Shown: positions 1-10,906 of the stretch, one piece after another
Layout: every line of letters begins with the position of its first letter
Numbering within the stretch: the first letter of the stretch is position 1
Assembly: GCA_038503035.1 (NCBI GenBank)
Contig: JAVSML010018932.1
Coordinates: 100,542 to 164,541 of the forward strand
Source: Crocodylus rhombifer
Lineage: Eukaryota > Chordata > Crocodylia > Crocodylidae
Length of the DNA: 64,000 nucleotides
Direction: 5' to 3'
The notes under the pieces: model-generated
Told to the model about the DNA's origin: nothing
Database searches by the model: none
What the model saw: the letters and a program-made list of their open reading frames with translations, nothing else
Translations under genes and position numbers: made by a program

Positions 1-905
1 CCCCACTTTACGTAGTCCTTAAGTGCAGGACTTTGCACTTGTCCTTGTTGAACCTCATGAGATTTCTTTTGGCCCAATCCTCCAATTTGTCTAAGTCACT
101 GAATCCTAGCTCTCCCCTCCAGCATATCTACTACTCCCCCCAGTTTTGTGTCATCTGAAAATTTGCTGAGGGTGCACTCTATGGCATCTTTCAGATCACT
201 GATGTAGACATTGACAAAACTGGCCCCAGGACTGATCCCTGGGGAACTCCACTTGATCCCAGCTGCCAACTAGACATTGAGCCATTGACTACTACCTTCT
301 GAGCTATAGGACTACCCTCTGAGTTCTATGATTCAGCCAGTTTTCTATTCATCTTACAGGCCATTCATCCAGCCTGTACTTCTTCCTTAGCTTGCTTACA
401 AGAATGTTGTGGGAGACCACATCAAAAGCCTTGCTCAAATCAAGGTATACCACATCCACTAGTCTCCATGTCCACAGTCATCTCATCATAGCAGTCAATC
501 AGGTTAGTCAAGCATGACTTGCCCTTGGTGGATCCATGCTTACTATTCCTAATCACTTTCTTCTCCTCCAAGTGTTTTGGACTGGATTCACTGAAGACCG
601 ACTCCATGATTTTTCCAGAGACTGAGGTGAGGTGGTCTGGTATTTTGTTCCCTCAATTCTCCTTCTCCCCTTTCTTAAAGTTTGGCACTTTTCCAATTGT
701 TCAGGACCCCTCCCAGTCACCCTGAGTTTTCATATGATGGCCAGCAGCTCTTCACTCTCATTGGCCAACGCCCTTGGGACCCTCAGGTGCATCCTGTCCA
801 GCCCCATTAACTTCTACACATCCAGCTTTTCTAAATAGTTTCTAACCTGTTCATTTGACAACCTTGGCTACTCATCTCCTTCCAAAACTGTACTGTCAGG
901 TGGAT
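1..905 (-). mobile_element. CR1 LINE fragment, old, enters from window edge
   Basis: A decayed CR1 non-LTR retrotransposon read on the minus strand; the window begins inside it, so its 3' end lies outside. On the minus strand around 478-545 the translation contains the CR1 reverse transcriptase stretch KGKSCLTNLIDCYDEM, the palm region that follows the QHGF-type motif in intact elements. Upstream of it around 575-640 is LTSVSGKIMESVF, which matches the conserved block before it. Stops and frameshifts interrupt the frame. The segment 15-110 is homologous to 27325-27415 in another minus-strand CR1 copy here. The 5' edge is gradual; similarity fades near 905. Confidence 0.85.
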
Positions 906-1290
906 TAGTCTAGAATTACAGACCTGAATTATCTTCACTTGGACTTCTAATTAAAGATCTCCTAATTTTGTTCTCAAATACCTGTTTGTTGATTCCCCCC
1001 CCCCCCCCCCCCCCCAAACTGAAGTTGGTCTGTTCAGATTCATCAAAGAGTAATTGTGAATGCCACAGGTCTATTTAAATGAGGCCTGGGGTTGTTTTTC
1101 TTTCAATTCAAGGCATCTTGTTTTGCAAACCCTCTACTTTTTCTTAAGGTAAACACTGAAAAAATTGACAAAAACATATTACCAGGGAGTGGCATTTGTT
1201 GGAACAGAGTTGTTTACAAATTATTTTATTGTAAAAGGGCCCAGATATATGTTACAAAATGAAAAGGTAAAAATATGAAAACTATGAATA
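906..1290. other. Spacer with poly-C tract
   Basis: No coding signal. A run of 21 C residues lies at 995-1015. The rest is AT-rich sequence that may include faded 5' remnants of the adjacent CR1. Confidence 0.5.
995..1015. repeat. Poly-C homopolymer
   Basis: Twenty-one consecutive C residues seen directly. Long C runs are prone to slippage and assembly error, so the exact length is uncertain. Confidence 0.95.
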
Positions 1291-2260
1291 TGTAGCAAAC
1301 CCCCCAGTTTTTCTTTTTTTTTATTTATTTTAAAATGCATTCCCTCCCCTTCCCCAACTATTCCTGACTTTTTCTCTCCCTCTCTATTCCCTATAGATAA
1401 GTATAAGTAAACTAAGATGTGGATAAGCTTTAACATTTTATTTTAGGTAGTAAGTTTTATTTTCTCTCCCCTCTTTGTAAATTAGTTCCCTGGTATTTTG
1501 ATATCAATACCCACTGTTTTATAAGTGATAACAACTATGTTTGTACCTTTTGTATTATGTGATTACTGTTTTAGGCCTATATATGTAAGTTAGAGTAAGT
1601 CATGTCAAGTTTCCATTTTGTATATCAAGCCTCTATCTTGTGTCCTCTGCCCGGGCATCCGCTGTGTGGCAACTGTATGATTCAGGTACCCTTCCCATGT
1701 AAATTGGTTCCCAGATGAATGAGAGTGATTGGGAATGATTGAAATACAATGGTAGCAGGCCTCTACTGAATGGCCTGTAATGGCCAGGCCATCACCTCAG
1801 ATTGATTCATCCAGGAACCACAGACCTCAGCCAGAAACAGATACAAGAACCCAGCATTTGAAAGACACATGCTCAGCACACCAGGGGCTGACCTTTGCTT
1901 GGGCATGCCTCCTGTCACTAGGGTCACACAAGGTCTGCCCCTATAAAAAGGGACAGTGAAGACAGACCCAGTGGGACACCCTCTCCATCTGGACCAGCAC
2001 CATGCCACACCACCTATCCACCCAGAGGCCCTGCCACCAATTCCCCTCTGGACAACAGCTACTGGACAAGGACCCCTTTCCAGCCTGGACAGGTAACTAT
2101 CACCCACCACCCCCTCTTCAACCAAGGACTTGGACTCTGTTTCTCTTCCCTACCTGGACTCCAGCCCTTCCACTGAGTCTCTTTTTCCTGCTGCCATTGT
2201 GAGTGCTTGTGTGTGTGTGTGTGTATGAACCAATAACTTCATGGGGCTATGTAGTGTGTT
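1291..2260 (+). mobile_element. LTR-like (probably endogenous retrovirus) repeat, copy 1
   Basis: Begins TGTAGCAAACCCCCCAG and has a second copy starting at 18188 (TGTAGCAGAACCC). The two align from their starts through a T-rich block, a CCCTTCCCATGTAA block and a GAACCCAGCATTTGAAAGAC block, so this is a dispersed repeat. A TATA box (CTATAAAAAG, 1941-1950) sits about 650 bases after the start, as expected for U3 of an LTR, and is followed by a pyrimidine-rich stretch that could be R/U5. No target duplication or clear CA end was found, so the 3' edge is arbitrary. No gag, pol or env is attached. Confidence 0.5.
1941..1950 (+). promoter_or_regulatory. TATA box of the LTR-like repeat
   Basis: CTATAAAAAG in the expected place for an RNA polymerase II promoter inside a retroviral-type U3. 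Seen directly; activity is inferred only. Confidence 0.45.
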
Positions 2261-2956
2261 CTCTGTGTAAAACTGTTATTTGGACCCCTAAGTTGGGTTT
2301 TGCTTGACTATGGTTTGGCCCTGCTCCAATCTCTGCTCCTTGCACCTCTAACTTCTGTCTCATTTCTCCTGTCCTGCTTCTGGCTCACTGCCACCTCCAA
2401 CACCTGTCTTGAGCTCCTCTCTGCCTCCAAACCCCCTGTTTCTTTGCCTCTGTCTTATCCCCACTGCCTTTTCCTTTTCTCCTGAGCAACCAGGTTTCTG
2501 CCTCAGCTTCTTTTCTGGCTGTCTCCTCCTTGCCACCACTTATCTCCCTCTCCCCCTCCCCCAAATATCTCACCTGTCTGCCTCAGTTTCCAGCCCCAGT
2601 CTACCTTAAGTTAACCCAAGCTTCAGTTCCTCAGCCAGCTTCTCTGTAGTCCACTGGTTCTAATCCCAGTTCTGGCAACTTTCACTCCCTACATTTTAAC
2701 TCTCTCTCTCTCACCTTAACTGTCCCCAAGCACACACATACACACTGTACCATCCAAGTTAAGAACTTCTCTGTGTGCATGTGTAGGTGGGTTGTATGTG
2801 TGTGAACTGGTGAGTGTGTGTATATATATCATTGTATGCATGATATATGAATTCATGATCTGTGCCTAACTTTTGGGGTGTATAGTGTATGTGCTTGAAT
2901 TGGTGATAGGTATGCATGTGCCTAGGCTGGTTGGGATATGTATGTGCCTGAGCTGG

Positions 2957-2999
<43 letters not shown>

Positions 3000-4181
3000 C
3001 ACCTAACTGATTTGTGTGTTTGTATATATGCAATTATTTTACACCCTTCTGTCTAACAGTGCAATATTGAGATCCTGAGAGTTGGTCTGACTCCACAGGG
3101 CAAGAAATAAAGAGAATATAATGGTGACTAGATAATTGATTAAGGTAATAAATGTTTAGGAAGATAGTGGTGTTGCCAACTTAACTGATAAATTACTAAT
3201 TAGTTGGAGTAAGAAGGTTGAGTAGACAAATTAGTGAAGCTAAAAGAATCTGGCTTCAACAAGTCAGAATTTATTAACAATATTGGGGAAAAAAAAACCC
3301 ACAAGAGAGGCAGTGACAGGAACAGGGGACAGCTCTACATATACACTTATATCTACATTGTCTTCCTGACCGTTGCCTTCTGGACTCTAGGATGGGGGTC
3401 TCCAAGGGTCCTCATCCTCTGGCCTTTGATCCTGTTAGGATAGCTTTTTCACAGGAGTCTTCTCTTAATGGGAGTCTTCTCTTCATTCAAACTCCAAAGA
3501 AAAAATGAACCCTGAACTCTTACCACCCACATCCAAACAGAGGCAGCACATGCTTTAATAGCTTTCAAATGTTTGACAGAAATAACTGTCTTATTATTCC
3601 CACTTACTAACAACTTGTAACCGATCATACTTCCTCAGTAACAAAACCTGTCACTCATTCTCACTATCATTCTTGCTACCTTCCAACCAATTGCTCTTGC
3701 TTTTACCTCACAATCATGTAGCTCCTTCTTCTATCATTAATCTTACACTCCCACCAAAACTAGAACAGTGTGCATGCTCCACTTCCCAAACTAGGACAAT
3801 GGAACAAAAGTGTAAAAACTTCCCAAACTTTCACACATATGCAGGGAACAAGCCTTGGCTACAAAAGCATCCATACCAGTGCTGTAATCTTGAGAAGAGG
3901 GGAAAACACTTAAAAACACATCTGTGAAAAATATTTTTTTCCTCAAGATGTTTTATGCATAAAAATAATCTTGAACATATTTGTTGTGATTTTTAGACAA
4001 GAAGTCTGTGATATCAAAAAGGTCATTACTGAATTGTTTTTGCATTTGATATTATGTATACATTGAACAAAAGAGCAAAATAATGTTGGAAACAGGGACT
4101 AAAACTCATGTCTTTCCACTCCCAACTGACTGGTCTAACAACTCAAGTTAGAGTCATGCTTCCTTGTCCCTATCTTCCTTT
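2261..4181. other. Pyrimidine-rich tract, TG microsatellites and unique spacer
   Basis: 2300-2620 is strongly C/T-rich on the plus strand and could be the distal part of the preceding LTR-like repeat. 2760-3030 carries diverged TG/TATG repeats, including a pure GT run. 3453-3486 holds a short direct repeat of GGAGTCTTCTCTT. The rest shows nothing I recognise; short reading frames here look random. Confidence 0.5.
2959..2996. repeat. (GT)19 microsatellite
   Basis: Uninterrupted GT dinucleotides, seen directly. Confidence 0.95.
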
Positions 4182-4314
4182 TGTCACAGCAGCACTCAGG
4201 TGCCCTGTTCCTAAGAAGGGAGAAGGCCAGCTGCCAATCTCCAGGGGCAGCTCAGGTGCTGGTTGCTGGGGCAACCGGGTTGGTCATGTGCCCAGAAGGG
4301 GGCAGGGCTGGGCC

Positions 4315-4323
4315 TTTATAAAC
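4315..4323 (+). promoter_or_regulatory. TATA box of solo LTR
   Basis: TTTATAAAC preceded by GC-rich sequence, about 135 bp after the LTR start. It supports a plus-strand orientation for the LTR. Confidence 0.5.
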
Positions 4324-4769
4324 AGCCTAGGCCCAAGGCTAGCCAGCAGTTTCTTCCTGGCAGCCTGAGGTGTAGGGGTTCTGCAGCAGTGCAGCGCAAC
4401 GCAGCCTGACCACCTGAGCGGCTACAGCAGGGTGAGGGTGGAGAGAACCCTGACTAGGAGGCCTTTGTGAGAGACCCAGGTGGGCTTAGATCTTATGTTA
4501 TAGCCAGGAGGCTTATTGTTGTGTTTCAGCCATTTGGCTGATGGTTCTGTTTAGTTACTGTTACACCGGAGGACCGGGTGAGGCTGTAGGGGTGCGAGGA
4601 GGCCTCATGGGAGCTCCCCAGTAATCTGGAGGTTTGTGGGGCACAGTGAGCAGTGCCAGGTGGGCACAGCTCTTCACGCTGGTGGGGCGCGGTGTTGAGG
4701 GGTGTTGACCCCGGCCCTGTGGGGCAATACGCAGAGAAGCCCTAGTAAGGCAAAAGACCCTGATGGTGT

Positions 4770-5045
4770 TCCAGGGGGCCAGGCACAGCCATGGCCACCT
4801 GAGCCCCAACTGGGGGGTAGGACTGGAAAAGGGTCCCTGAGGAGCCCCACAGTGGTGGGGACTCCAAAGGGCCAAAGGGGCCAGATAAGGCTTAGGCTGT
4901 CTGAGCCCCATTGGGAATTGATAGAAACCCCAGCAGAGGTGTGGACTGGAAAGGGTCCCGGAGGGGCTCCATAGCAGGGGGGGACCCCGAAAGGTCAAAG
5001 GGGCCAGGTAAGGCTCAAGCTGCCTGAGCCCAACTGGCAAGAGTA
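4770..5045 (+). repeat. Tandem repeat inside the LTR, three units of about 115 bp
   Basis: The core GGGGCCAGGTAAGGCT followed about 10 bases later by CTGAGCCC recurs three times with spacings near 103 and 123 bp. Versions of the same core occur in tandem with a shorter spacing of about 62 bp at 16260-16470, tying the two LTRs together. Confidence 0.7.
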
Positions 5046-5440
5046 TGGTCAGTAAGCCCAAGAGGGCTAATAGATCCAGGGGCGCTGGTTGCGTGACAAG
5101 CCCAAGGGCATTGGGCAGGGCGCGGAAAAGGAAAAGGACCTGATAACATCCAGGAGAGCAGCGAGGCTTGGGGCATGCTAAAGGGGAGGTAGGAAGCATG
5201 CATAGCCTATAGGGCTGAGGGTGCACTAGGTCACCCCATACGGAACGGGGAATAGTACAAGCATAGGACAGTGTCCAGGGCAATAAGTGGTAGCCTCCCT
5301 TATAGAACCATATACCATCAAGATGTGGTGGGCGAGAAAAGAGGGTGCTGGATCGCCCTAATTGGGCACGGCAGGGGGCGCTAGTGGGATCATGGCCGCT
5401 CCTGTGCCCCACTCCGTGACACCTTTCCACCTAATAACAT

Positions 5441-5631
5441 CTGAATTCCTTTCTGCATACTAGCAAAGTTTCTATGGGAGTGTTGCAAGATATCTTCCAT
5501 CCAAAATACTCCACAGCTCAATGATTAGTGCACTTCTGGTGTGGGGGGGAAGGATGTGGATTTGAATTTCAGCAGAAGACATCTTGCAACACTCCCATAG
5601 AAACTTTGCTAGTATGCAGAAAGGAATTCAG
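5441..5631. mobile_element. Foldback element with 57-bp arms
   Basis: 5441-5497 and 5575-5631 are reverse complements with a single mismatch in 57 positions, separated by a 77-nt loop. Transcribed from either strand, this would fold into a long hairpin. It starts 20 bases after the end of the solo LTR. No target duplication is evident. It may be a foldback or MITE element, or an inverted duplication around a SINE fragment. Confidence 0.8.
5498..5574 (+). repeat. tRNA-like (tRNA-derived SINE) sequence in hairpin loop
   Basis: The 77-nt loop carries a stretch resembling an internal RNA polymerase III A box (AGCTCAATGATTAG, 5514-5527; compare the tRNA pattern TAGCTCAGTGGTTAG) and, 32 bases later, a decayed B box (GATTTGAATTT, 5559-5569; compare GGTTCGAATCC). 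It lacks a convincing acceptor stem and is not a functional tRNA. tRNA-derived SINE heads with this pattern are common in reptile genomes. Confidence 0.5.
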
Positions 5632-7899
5632 GTCCCTGTGTGAGATCACTAAGTGTTACCTATTACATTTAAGTGGATTATGTTGCTGCAACATGAAATC
5701 TCTGGTTCATATCTAGAGCAGTCTCACTATGAGTAAGCGTCATTTGGCATTTGTATGAGCCAAAGAACTTTTAAAATCATTAGATATGCTATCTCAGTAA
5801 ATCTGCGGGGGGCGGGGGTTCTATTCACCTTTTTCTTTTCATACCAAACTAAAGATCATCAGCTATCAGTGTTGCTTTATTTCTACAGTTTTAAAAAAAC
5901 AAAACAATGTTGGTTAATCAATATGTAGTATGTGTTCTGAGCCTTGTGCTATTAACTGATTCTGGTTTTGAAAATCACAGATGTAAGAGACAGTTCATTA
6001 CCATTCACACAGTACTATTTTCTCCTTAATATCTAAAGAATAGGTATTGCTGTTCCATATAGGTATCTTGATAATTTAACTAGAAACCAGCCTGCTAGTT
6101 CAGGTGGAATGCTATTAACTTAGATATCTTTTAAGAAGTCTTTAAGGATTTGACATTCAGTTGCTCTTATCTTTGCTTTGTATTACCATGCTTATATTGT
6201 ATGCCATTTACTTTATTCTCTGATGACATGATTATCTCATTTTAGATTAAACTTCAGCAACCATTTAACAATAGCCAATAAACCCTGTTGCAAATTACAT
6301 TTAATGGAAAGAAATAAAAGCAACCCTATTTGAATCTGAATTTAATTTATAGGAACCATTTAATCAGCAAAAAATATTTACCTGGCAATGTGTGTGTGGT
6401 TTTTTTTTTTTTGTTTTGTTTTGTTTTACATATTGAAAATCTCATCACCCAGTTTTAGATCCAGCTGCAGTTGCCAAAATGTCATCTTGCAAAACTGTTA
6501 CTTCTGCCTTAAAAAAAACCTGTCTTGTAAAATTAGCTTTTTCACAGTCAATGTAATGTTTATTAATATCATAAGTATTAGAGGAATTTTGATAATTTAG
6601 GATAGTCAATTCATAATTACATCATACAAAAGAGATGAAGAAAACATATTAGTTGAACTAGTTCATGTCTTTGCATTGCATGATTGTCCTTTCTACAGCA
6701 ACCCTAAATGCTCTTTAAAGTTTTATACTGAGCAACTCACTTTGGAAGAATTTTGACCTTTAATATTAGCAGTTTTTAATAAAGTCTATCCTAGATATCC
6801 CCCTAGTCAGTTTCATCTCATTACCTCTCTCTATTCAGCCTTGAAATAATGAGATTTAAAAAAAAAAACAACTGATCAACAATGTTAATTGATTTGCATC
6901 AAGACTCTTGATTTGGGAGATATGGAAACTTTTTAGTAATTAAAAATAAATTCAACTGTTCCATTATGAATGCTTTCTTAGCATTCCTTACAGCTAATTT
7001 CATAAACCTTTGGTGTCTGCCCTTTGAAAAAATACCTTGGATCATCGGCTTAAAGGAATGAATTACTTGACCTGTAAATCAATACCTAGTAAACTGATGA
7101 GAAGGAATATAAAACGAAAGTGCGTGTTCAATTGTATGAAAATATCACAGGCAATCTTGGTTGTCTTTCATACTTTGGCAAATAATAAAATTAGAAAAAT
7201 ACAGTAATTATTTGGCCAGATCACTGTCTGAGGGTTATCTGGCAGGGAGATTTGCTGATATTTTTAAAGAATTCTGCAAAATATGATATGGCTTCTGGTA
7301 CTGGATAAGCACATGAATTTTCTTTTAAATATCTGTCATTAATTTTCTCATTTACAGCACAGGGTCAGTTAGCACTTCAAGGGAAGTGTCATGGATAACA
7401 CACTTTTCTGCAGAAGTTTAGCTTCTGGACTCCCCTGGAAGAAGCCTTATTCTATCTCTCTTGCTCCTGAGAGATCCCCCTGAAGCCAGCCCTGGCATGA
7501 GTTCACAAGGGGCTTCAAGACCCTGGTTTTTCTTCATCCCTAGCTTCCCTGGAGACCCAGAGTGCCCCACCACCACCACAAAGAGCTACAATTTTCAGTC
7601 AGTTCACAGAAGAGTGAGTGTTTTCTTCTTTAGAGCAGGGAGTTGGAGTGCCAACTAAGGGAGCTATGTGGCAGAGCTTTACTCAGAAGGGGTGTGATCC
7701 ATAACAGGGGGTAAAATTAAAGAACTTGGGAAATGTTAAAGCCCACAACCTGGTAGACATTTTACTCTGTAGACAGGTTAACAATACCACTATGACTTGG
7801 TAACCAGTATGGCAATTATGAAGATTAATTGAATTCCTCAGGTTGATATTGGTAAAATAGATAATCCTACTGAAGTTAACAAGGGATATTACCTATATG
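5632..7899. other. AT-rich spacer, nothing recognised
   Basis: About 2.3 kb of AT-rich, CpG-poor DNA with short T and A runs (for example 6400-6425) and no frame above about 70 codons. No repeat family recognised by eye. Confidence 0.5.
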
Positions 7900-7907
7900 T
7901 ATTAGAG

Positions 7908-8138
7908 CAGGCTTGTGCAACATATGGTGCACAGGCTGCCATATGGCCATCCAAGCTGTTTTCTGAGGCCTGAGGTGCTGCAATGGGAAACGAAAGTAAA
8001 CACTGTACTTTTGTTTTGGTGGTGGGGGTGTGATATGATACTGCTTCCTGTGAGGTCTTTGAATATGGCTCACTGGCCCACTGGGTGATTAAAAAGTTCA
8101 TGATCCAGCCCTGCATTCAAAAAGGTTGGACACCCCTG
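7908..8138. mobile_element. hAT-superfamily MITE, complete
   Basis: The ends CAGGCTTGTGCAACAT (left) and, reverse complemented, CAGGGGTGTCCAACCT (right) form a terminal inverted repeat with CAG..CTG tips. The element is flanked by an 8-bp duplication with one mismatch (TATTAGAG at 7900-7907, TATTGGAG at 8139-8146). An 8-bp duplication with CAGGGG-type ends is diagnostic of Charlie-like hAT transposons. At 231 bp with no transposase it is non-autonomous. Confidence 0.85.
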
Positions 8139-8146
8139 TATTGGAG

Positions 8147-8705
8147 CCACCTAATATGGCCCACTTCATCCCCTTATGTATGAAAAAATACAGAAAGGAA
8201 ACGGGAAAGGAGTTCTTGTGGGAATTCCATTGCATTTTTATATCATGGAGTGTTGTTTTCTATCTGTATCATTCTTACCATCAAGACACTTCCTGGCTCT
8301 TCTGATCTTTCCCTCAGTTGGAGGAGTAAGATTTCACATAAACTTTGTATTGCATAGAGCAGAGGGGAGGAAGGAGATATAAGAGCTCCCACTCTCCCTT
8401 CCCCTACCAGCAATTCTAAGCCCTTCTGTTACACTCATGAGCCAAATGCAATGGCTGTTTGTGAGACACCCCTGTTGTATGGAAATCCAGATATGTTACA
8501 CACACACACACACACAGGGAACAATTGGATATCAAAATGTAAGCACTTACTTTTTACAGTTTAGATCTCATACCCAACACTTCCTTTCTTGAACTAATAA
8601 ATGATCAATACATCTAAAAATAAACAACTGTAGATGTATTTTCTATACATTATGCAATGGTTCACAATATTTACCTTTGGATAACCATACCTATAAGACT
8701 AATTT
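8147..8705. other. Spacer with CA microsatellite
   Basis: Unrecognised AT-rich sequence; a short CA run sits at 8499-8517. No coding evidence. Confidence 0.5.
8499..8517. repeat. (CA)n microsatellite
   Basis: About nine CA units seen directly. Confidence 0.95.
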
Positions 8706-9581
8706 CATAGACATTAGGGCTGGAAGGGACCTCGGGAGATCATCGAGTCCAGCCCCCTGCCCAAAGGGCAGGAAGGCAGCTGGGGTCATAGGATCCCAGC
8801 AAGATAAGCATCCAATTTCCTCTTGAAGGTGTTCAATGTAGGCACTTGAACCACCTCCGCTGGCAGACTGTTCCAGACCTTGGGGGCTTGGACAGTAAAG
8901 AAATTCTTCCTTATGTCCAGCCTGAAACGGTCTTGCAGGAGTTTGTGACCGTTCGACCTCGTCATCCCTTGGGGCGCTCTGGTGAACAGATGTTCCCCCA
9001 GATCCTGGTGGTCACCCCTGATAAACTTGTAGGTGGCCATCAGATCACCCCTGAGCCTGCGCTTTTCCAGGCTAAAGAGTCCCATGGCTCTCAGCCTGTC
9101 ATTGTAAGATCTGTTTTCCTGACCTCTGATCATGCGCGTAGCTCTCCTCTGGACTCTCTCAAGCTTCTCCACATCCTTTTTGAATTGTGGAGCCCAAAAC
9201 TGGACGCAGTACTCCAGCTGCGGCCTCACCAAGGCTGAGTACAAGGGGAGAATGACGTCCCGGGATTTGCTCGAGAAGCATCTATGGATGCACGCCAGCA
9301 TTTTGGTCGCTTTACTAGCCGCAGCATCGCATTGGAGGCTCACGTTCATCTTGTGGTCAATGATGACCCCCAAGTCTTTTTCTTCTGTAGTGCTAACCAA
9401 CGTAGCACTGCCGAGCCTATAAGGGTGCTGCAGGTTTTTCCTCCCAAGGTGGAGAACCTTGCATTTTTCGGTGTTAAACACCATGAGGTTCTCATCTGCC
9501 CATTTGCTGAGCTTGTCCAGGTCAGCCTGGATCACCCGCCTATCTTCTGGCGTGGATGCTTTGCCCCAAAGTTTGGTGTAA
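8706..9581 (-). mobile_element. Young CR1 LINE, 5'-truncated
   Basis: Minus-strand CR1. Its 3' end at the left edge carries the typical CR1 tail (TTCATAGACATTAGGGCTGG, complement of the CTATGAA-type octamer end), followed by a short 3' UTR and the C-terminal part of the reverse transcriptase ORF. Homology to the plus-strand copy at 45535-46410 is nearly continuous. Truncation at 9581, right after the sequence encoding DDTKLWG, is typical of incomplete target-primed reverse transcription. Confidence 0.95.
8786..9571 (-). pseudogene. CR1 ORF2 C-terminal fragment (reverse transcriptase)
   Basis: An open frame covers the last roughly 260 codons of CR1 ORF2 without a stop. It starts within the fingers/palm region after the FADD box (KLWGKAS, then the IQADLDKLSKWADEN block), continues through EKDLGVIIDHKM, the thumb region RPQLEYCVQFWAP and RVQRRATRMI, and ends LDAYLAGIL before the stop. 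It has about 13 amino-acid differences in 249 from the copy ending at 46318, with no gaps. It lacks the endonuclease and the catalytic FADD half, so it cannot be active and would need a fortuitous start codon. Confidence 0.9.
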
Positions 9582-10414
9582 TAACTCTAAAGTTAACAGT
9601 AAAAAGCTAAGGTAATCAAAACAAGGTTTTACCCCTGTACATTTTCCAGTAAAGTATAAATTATTCAAATGTACTGTCTCTTCAAGAATTAAGTTGAGTA
9701 AAAATAAAAATTGCTCCTTAAATACAGGGTATGGCAATACACAAAAAAGTTTTTAAAAATATGTTTCTGTTTAAAAGAATTAGAAGCAGCAGGTAAATAA
9801 CTCATTAGCTGTATAGAAACAATGCTGCATTTCAGCAGTACCTTGGATTATGTATTAAGCTCTTAAATGAGCTTAGCATTATGTCTTTCATGATAGGCAG
9901 GCAAGCAGGAAGGCAGGTAGATAGATGTGTGTGTCTTAGAATGAACTACTGGTTTCAGAAGATTCTCTGCACTTGAACAAAGGATGTACTCATGGTTGTT
10001 TTCACTTTTTGCAAAGCTTTATTTAAGGATACTTGCAGAGGCAGGCGATAGAACAGAGCAGAGAGGATGGTCACCTCACATGGGCCTTAGGTGGTAGTCG
10101 CCACCTCACATGGTTCCCCTGGGCCCAGAGTGTCTCAATCCCGGGGATGCGATAGTCTGCACCGGGGCTCCACGCAAGTCGGAACTCTTGCCAGAGCTAA
10201 GGAACCCATTGTAACTTAAGAATGTACAACTTATATAGTCTGGAGTAAACATTGTTATCTCATACTGGCACACATGGCATTTGATATAAAATGTGTTACA
10301 ATAGAGCCAGTATTGCACAATATAATTATAAAGTTCAAGTGTCACTCCCTAAAACAATGAGTTTCTCTTGAACCTGAGAGAAGTTCAAAACCTAAGTAGC
10401 TGAAGAAATGTCAA
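9582..10414. other. Spacer, nothing recognised
   Basis: AT-rich sequence with a small GGCAGGCAAGCAGG-type repeat near 9896-9930 and a more GC-rich patch at 10040-10190. Neither has coding or repeat signals I can name. Confidence 0.45.
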
Positions 10415-10560
10415 GAGACATAGGTAGTCATGTTAGTCCAAGATCAAGCAGAAGAAAGGGTCAATTTGTACTTTGTAGACTAACTAAATTTGAGATAAAT
10501 ATAGCATAAGATTTTGTGAGCTGGAGTTCACTTAATCAGATGCTGTGAAAGGATGTACCC
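10415..10560 (+). repeat. Interspersed reptile repeat fragment
   Basis: Contains the ordered signature GTTAGTCCAAGATCAAGCAG, GACTAACTAAA, AGCATAAGATTTTGTGAGCT and TCACTTAATCAGATGC. This matches a widespread amniote dispersed repeat (a form with AAGCTTTCGTGAGCT and TTCATCAGATGC). I know the pattern but am not certain of the family name. Confidence 0.55.
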
Positions 10561-10906
10561 AGATCAACATGTAGACTGAAGAAAGAATGACGTGAAGTAA
10601 TCACTGAAAATTAACATTCCCTATGGGTATGCTAAACATCCAGGTAAACAGACACTTGATGACACACAAACTGGGCCCTCTAGGCAATGATAAATTTACA
10701 TTTTAAAAGAAGGGACTTTGAAGAATAGCACCTGGCTATTCAGGCTATTACAGAAAGAACATTTTTCACAATGGGAACATTAAGAAAGACACAGTACCCT
10801 TAGGATATTGGATTAGTAAACTTCATATCCGATAGAATGCAAGTATTTTCCTAGTTTTAACTACCATGGTTTTACAGCTAATTTTTTGTGTCTTAAAAAT
10901 TAAACT
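10561..10906. other. Spacer, nothing recognised
   Basis: Unremarkable AT-rich DNA. Confidence 0.5.

Larger units (their letters stand above)
4182..5421 (+). mobile_element. Complete solo LTR, Ty3/Gypsy- or ERV-like
   Basis: Starts TGTCACAGCAG and ends CCGTGACA, giving a perfect TGTCAC/GTGACA terminal inverted repeat, and is flanked on both sides by the 5-bp direct repeat CCTTT (4177-4181 and 5422-5426). Together these define an LTR, left solo by recombination because no internal genes or second LTR adjoin it. A TATA box (TTTATAAAC) lies at 4315-4323. Internally a module of about 115 bp with the core GGCCAGRYAMGGC...CTGAGCCC repeats three times (starts near 4775, 4878 and 5001). Length is 1240 bp. 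Relatives lie near 15844-17225 and 21270-22099. A 289-codon minus-strand frame inside (4561-5430) is Pro/Leu-rich and is not a gene. Confidence 0.8.

Noticed and set aside
4561..5430. 289-codon minus-strand open frame
   Set aside because: It lies inside the solo LTR, is dominated by Pro/Leu/Ala repeats from the tandem GGGGCC/CTGAGCCC modules, and has no recognisable domain.
5498..5574. Functional tRNA gene
   Set aside because: Only the internal promoter-like motifs are present; no acceptor or anticodon stem can be drawn with confidence, and the B box is degraded.
8846..9610. Plus-strand frames of 96-130 codons
   Set aside because: Antisense shadows of the minus-strand CR1 reverse transcriptase; the mirror case is 45584-46171 on the minus strand.
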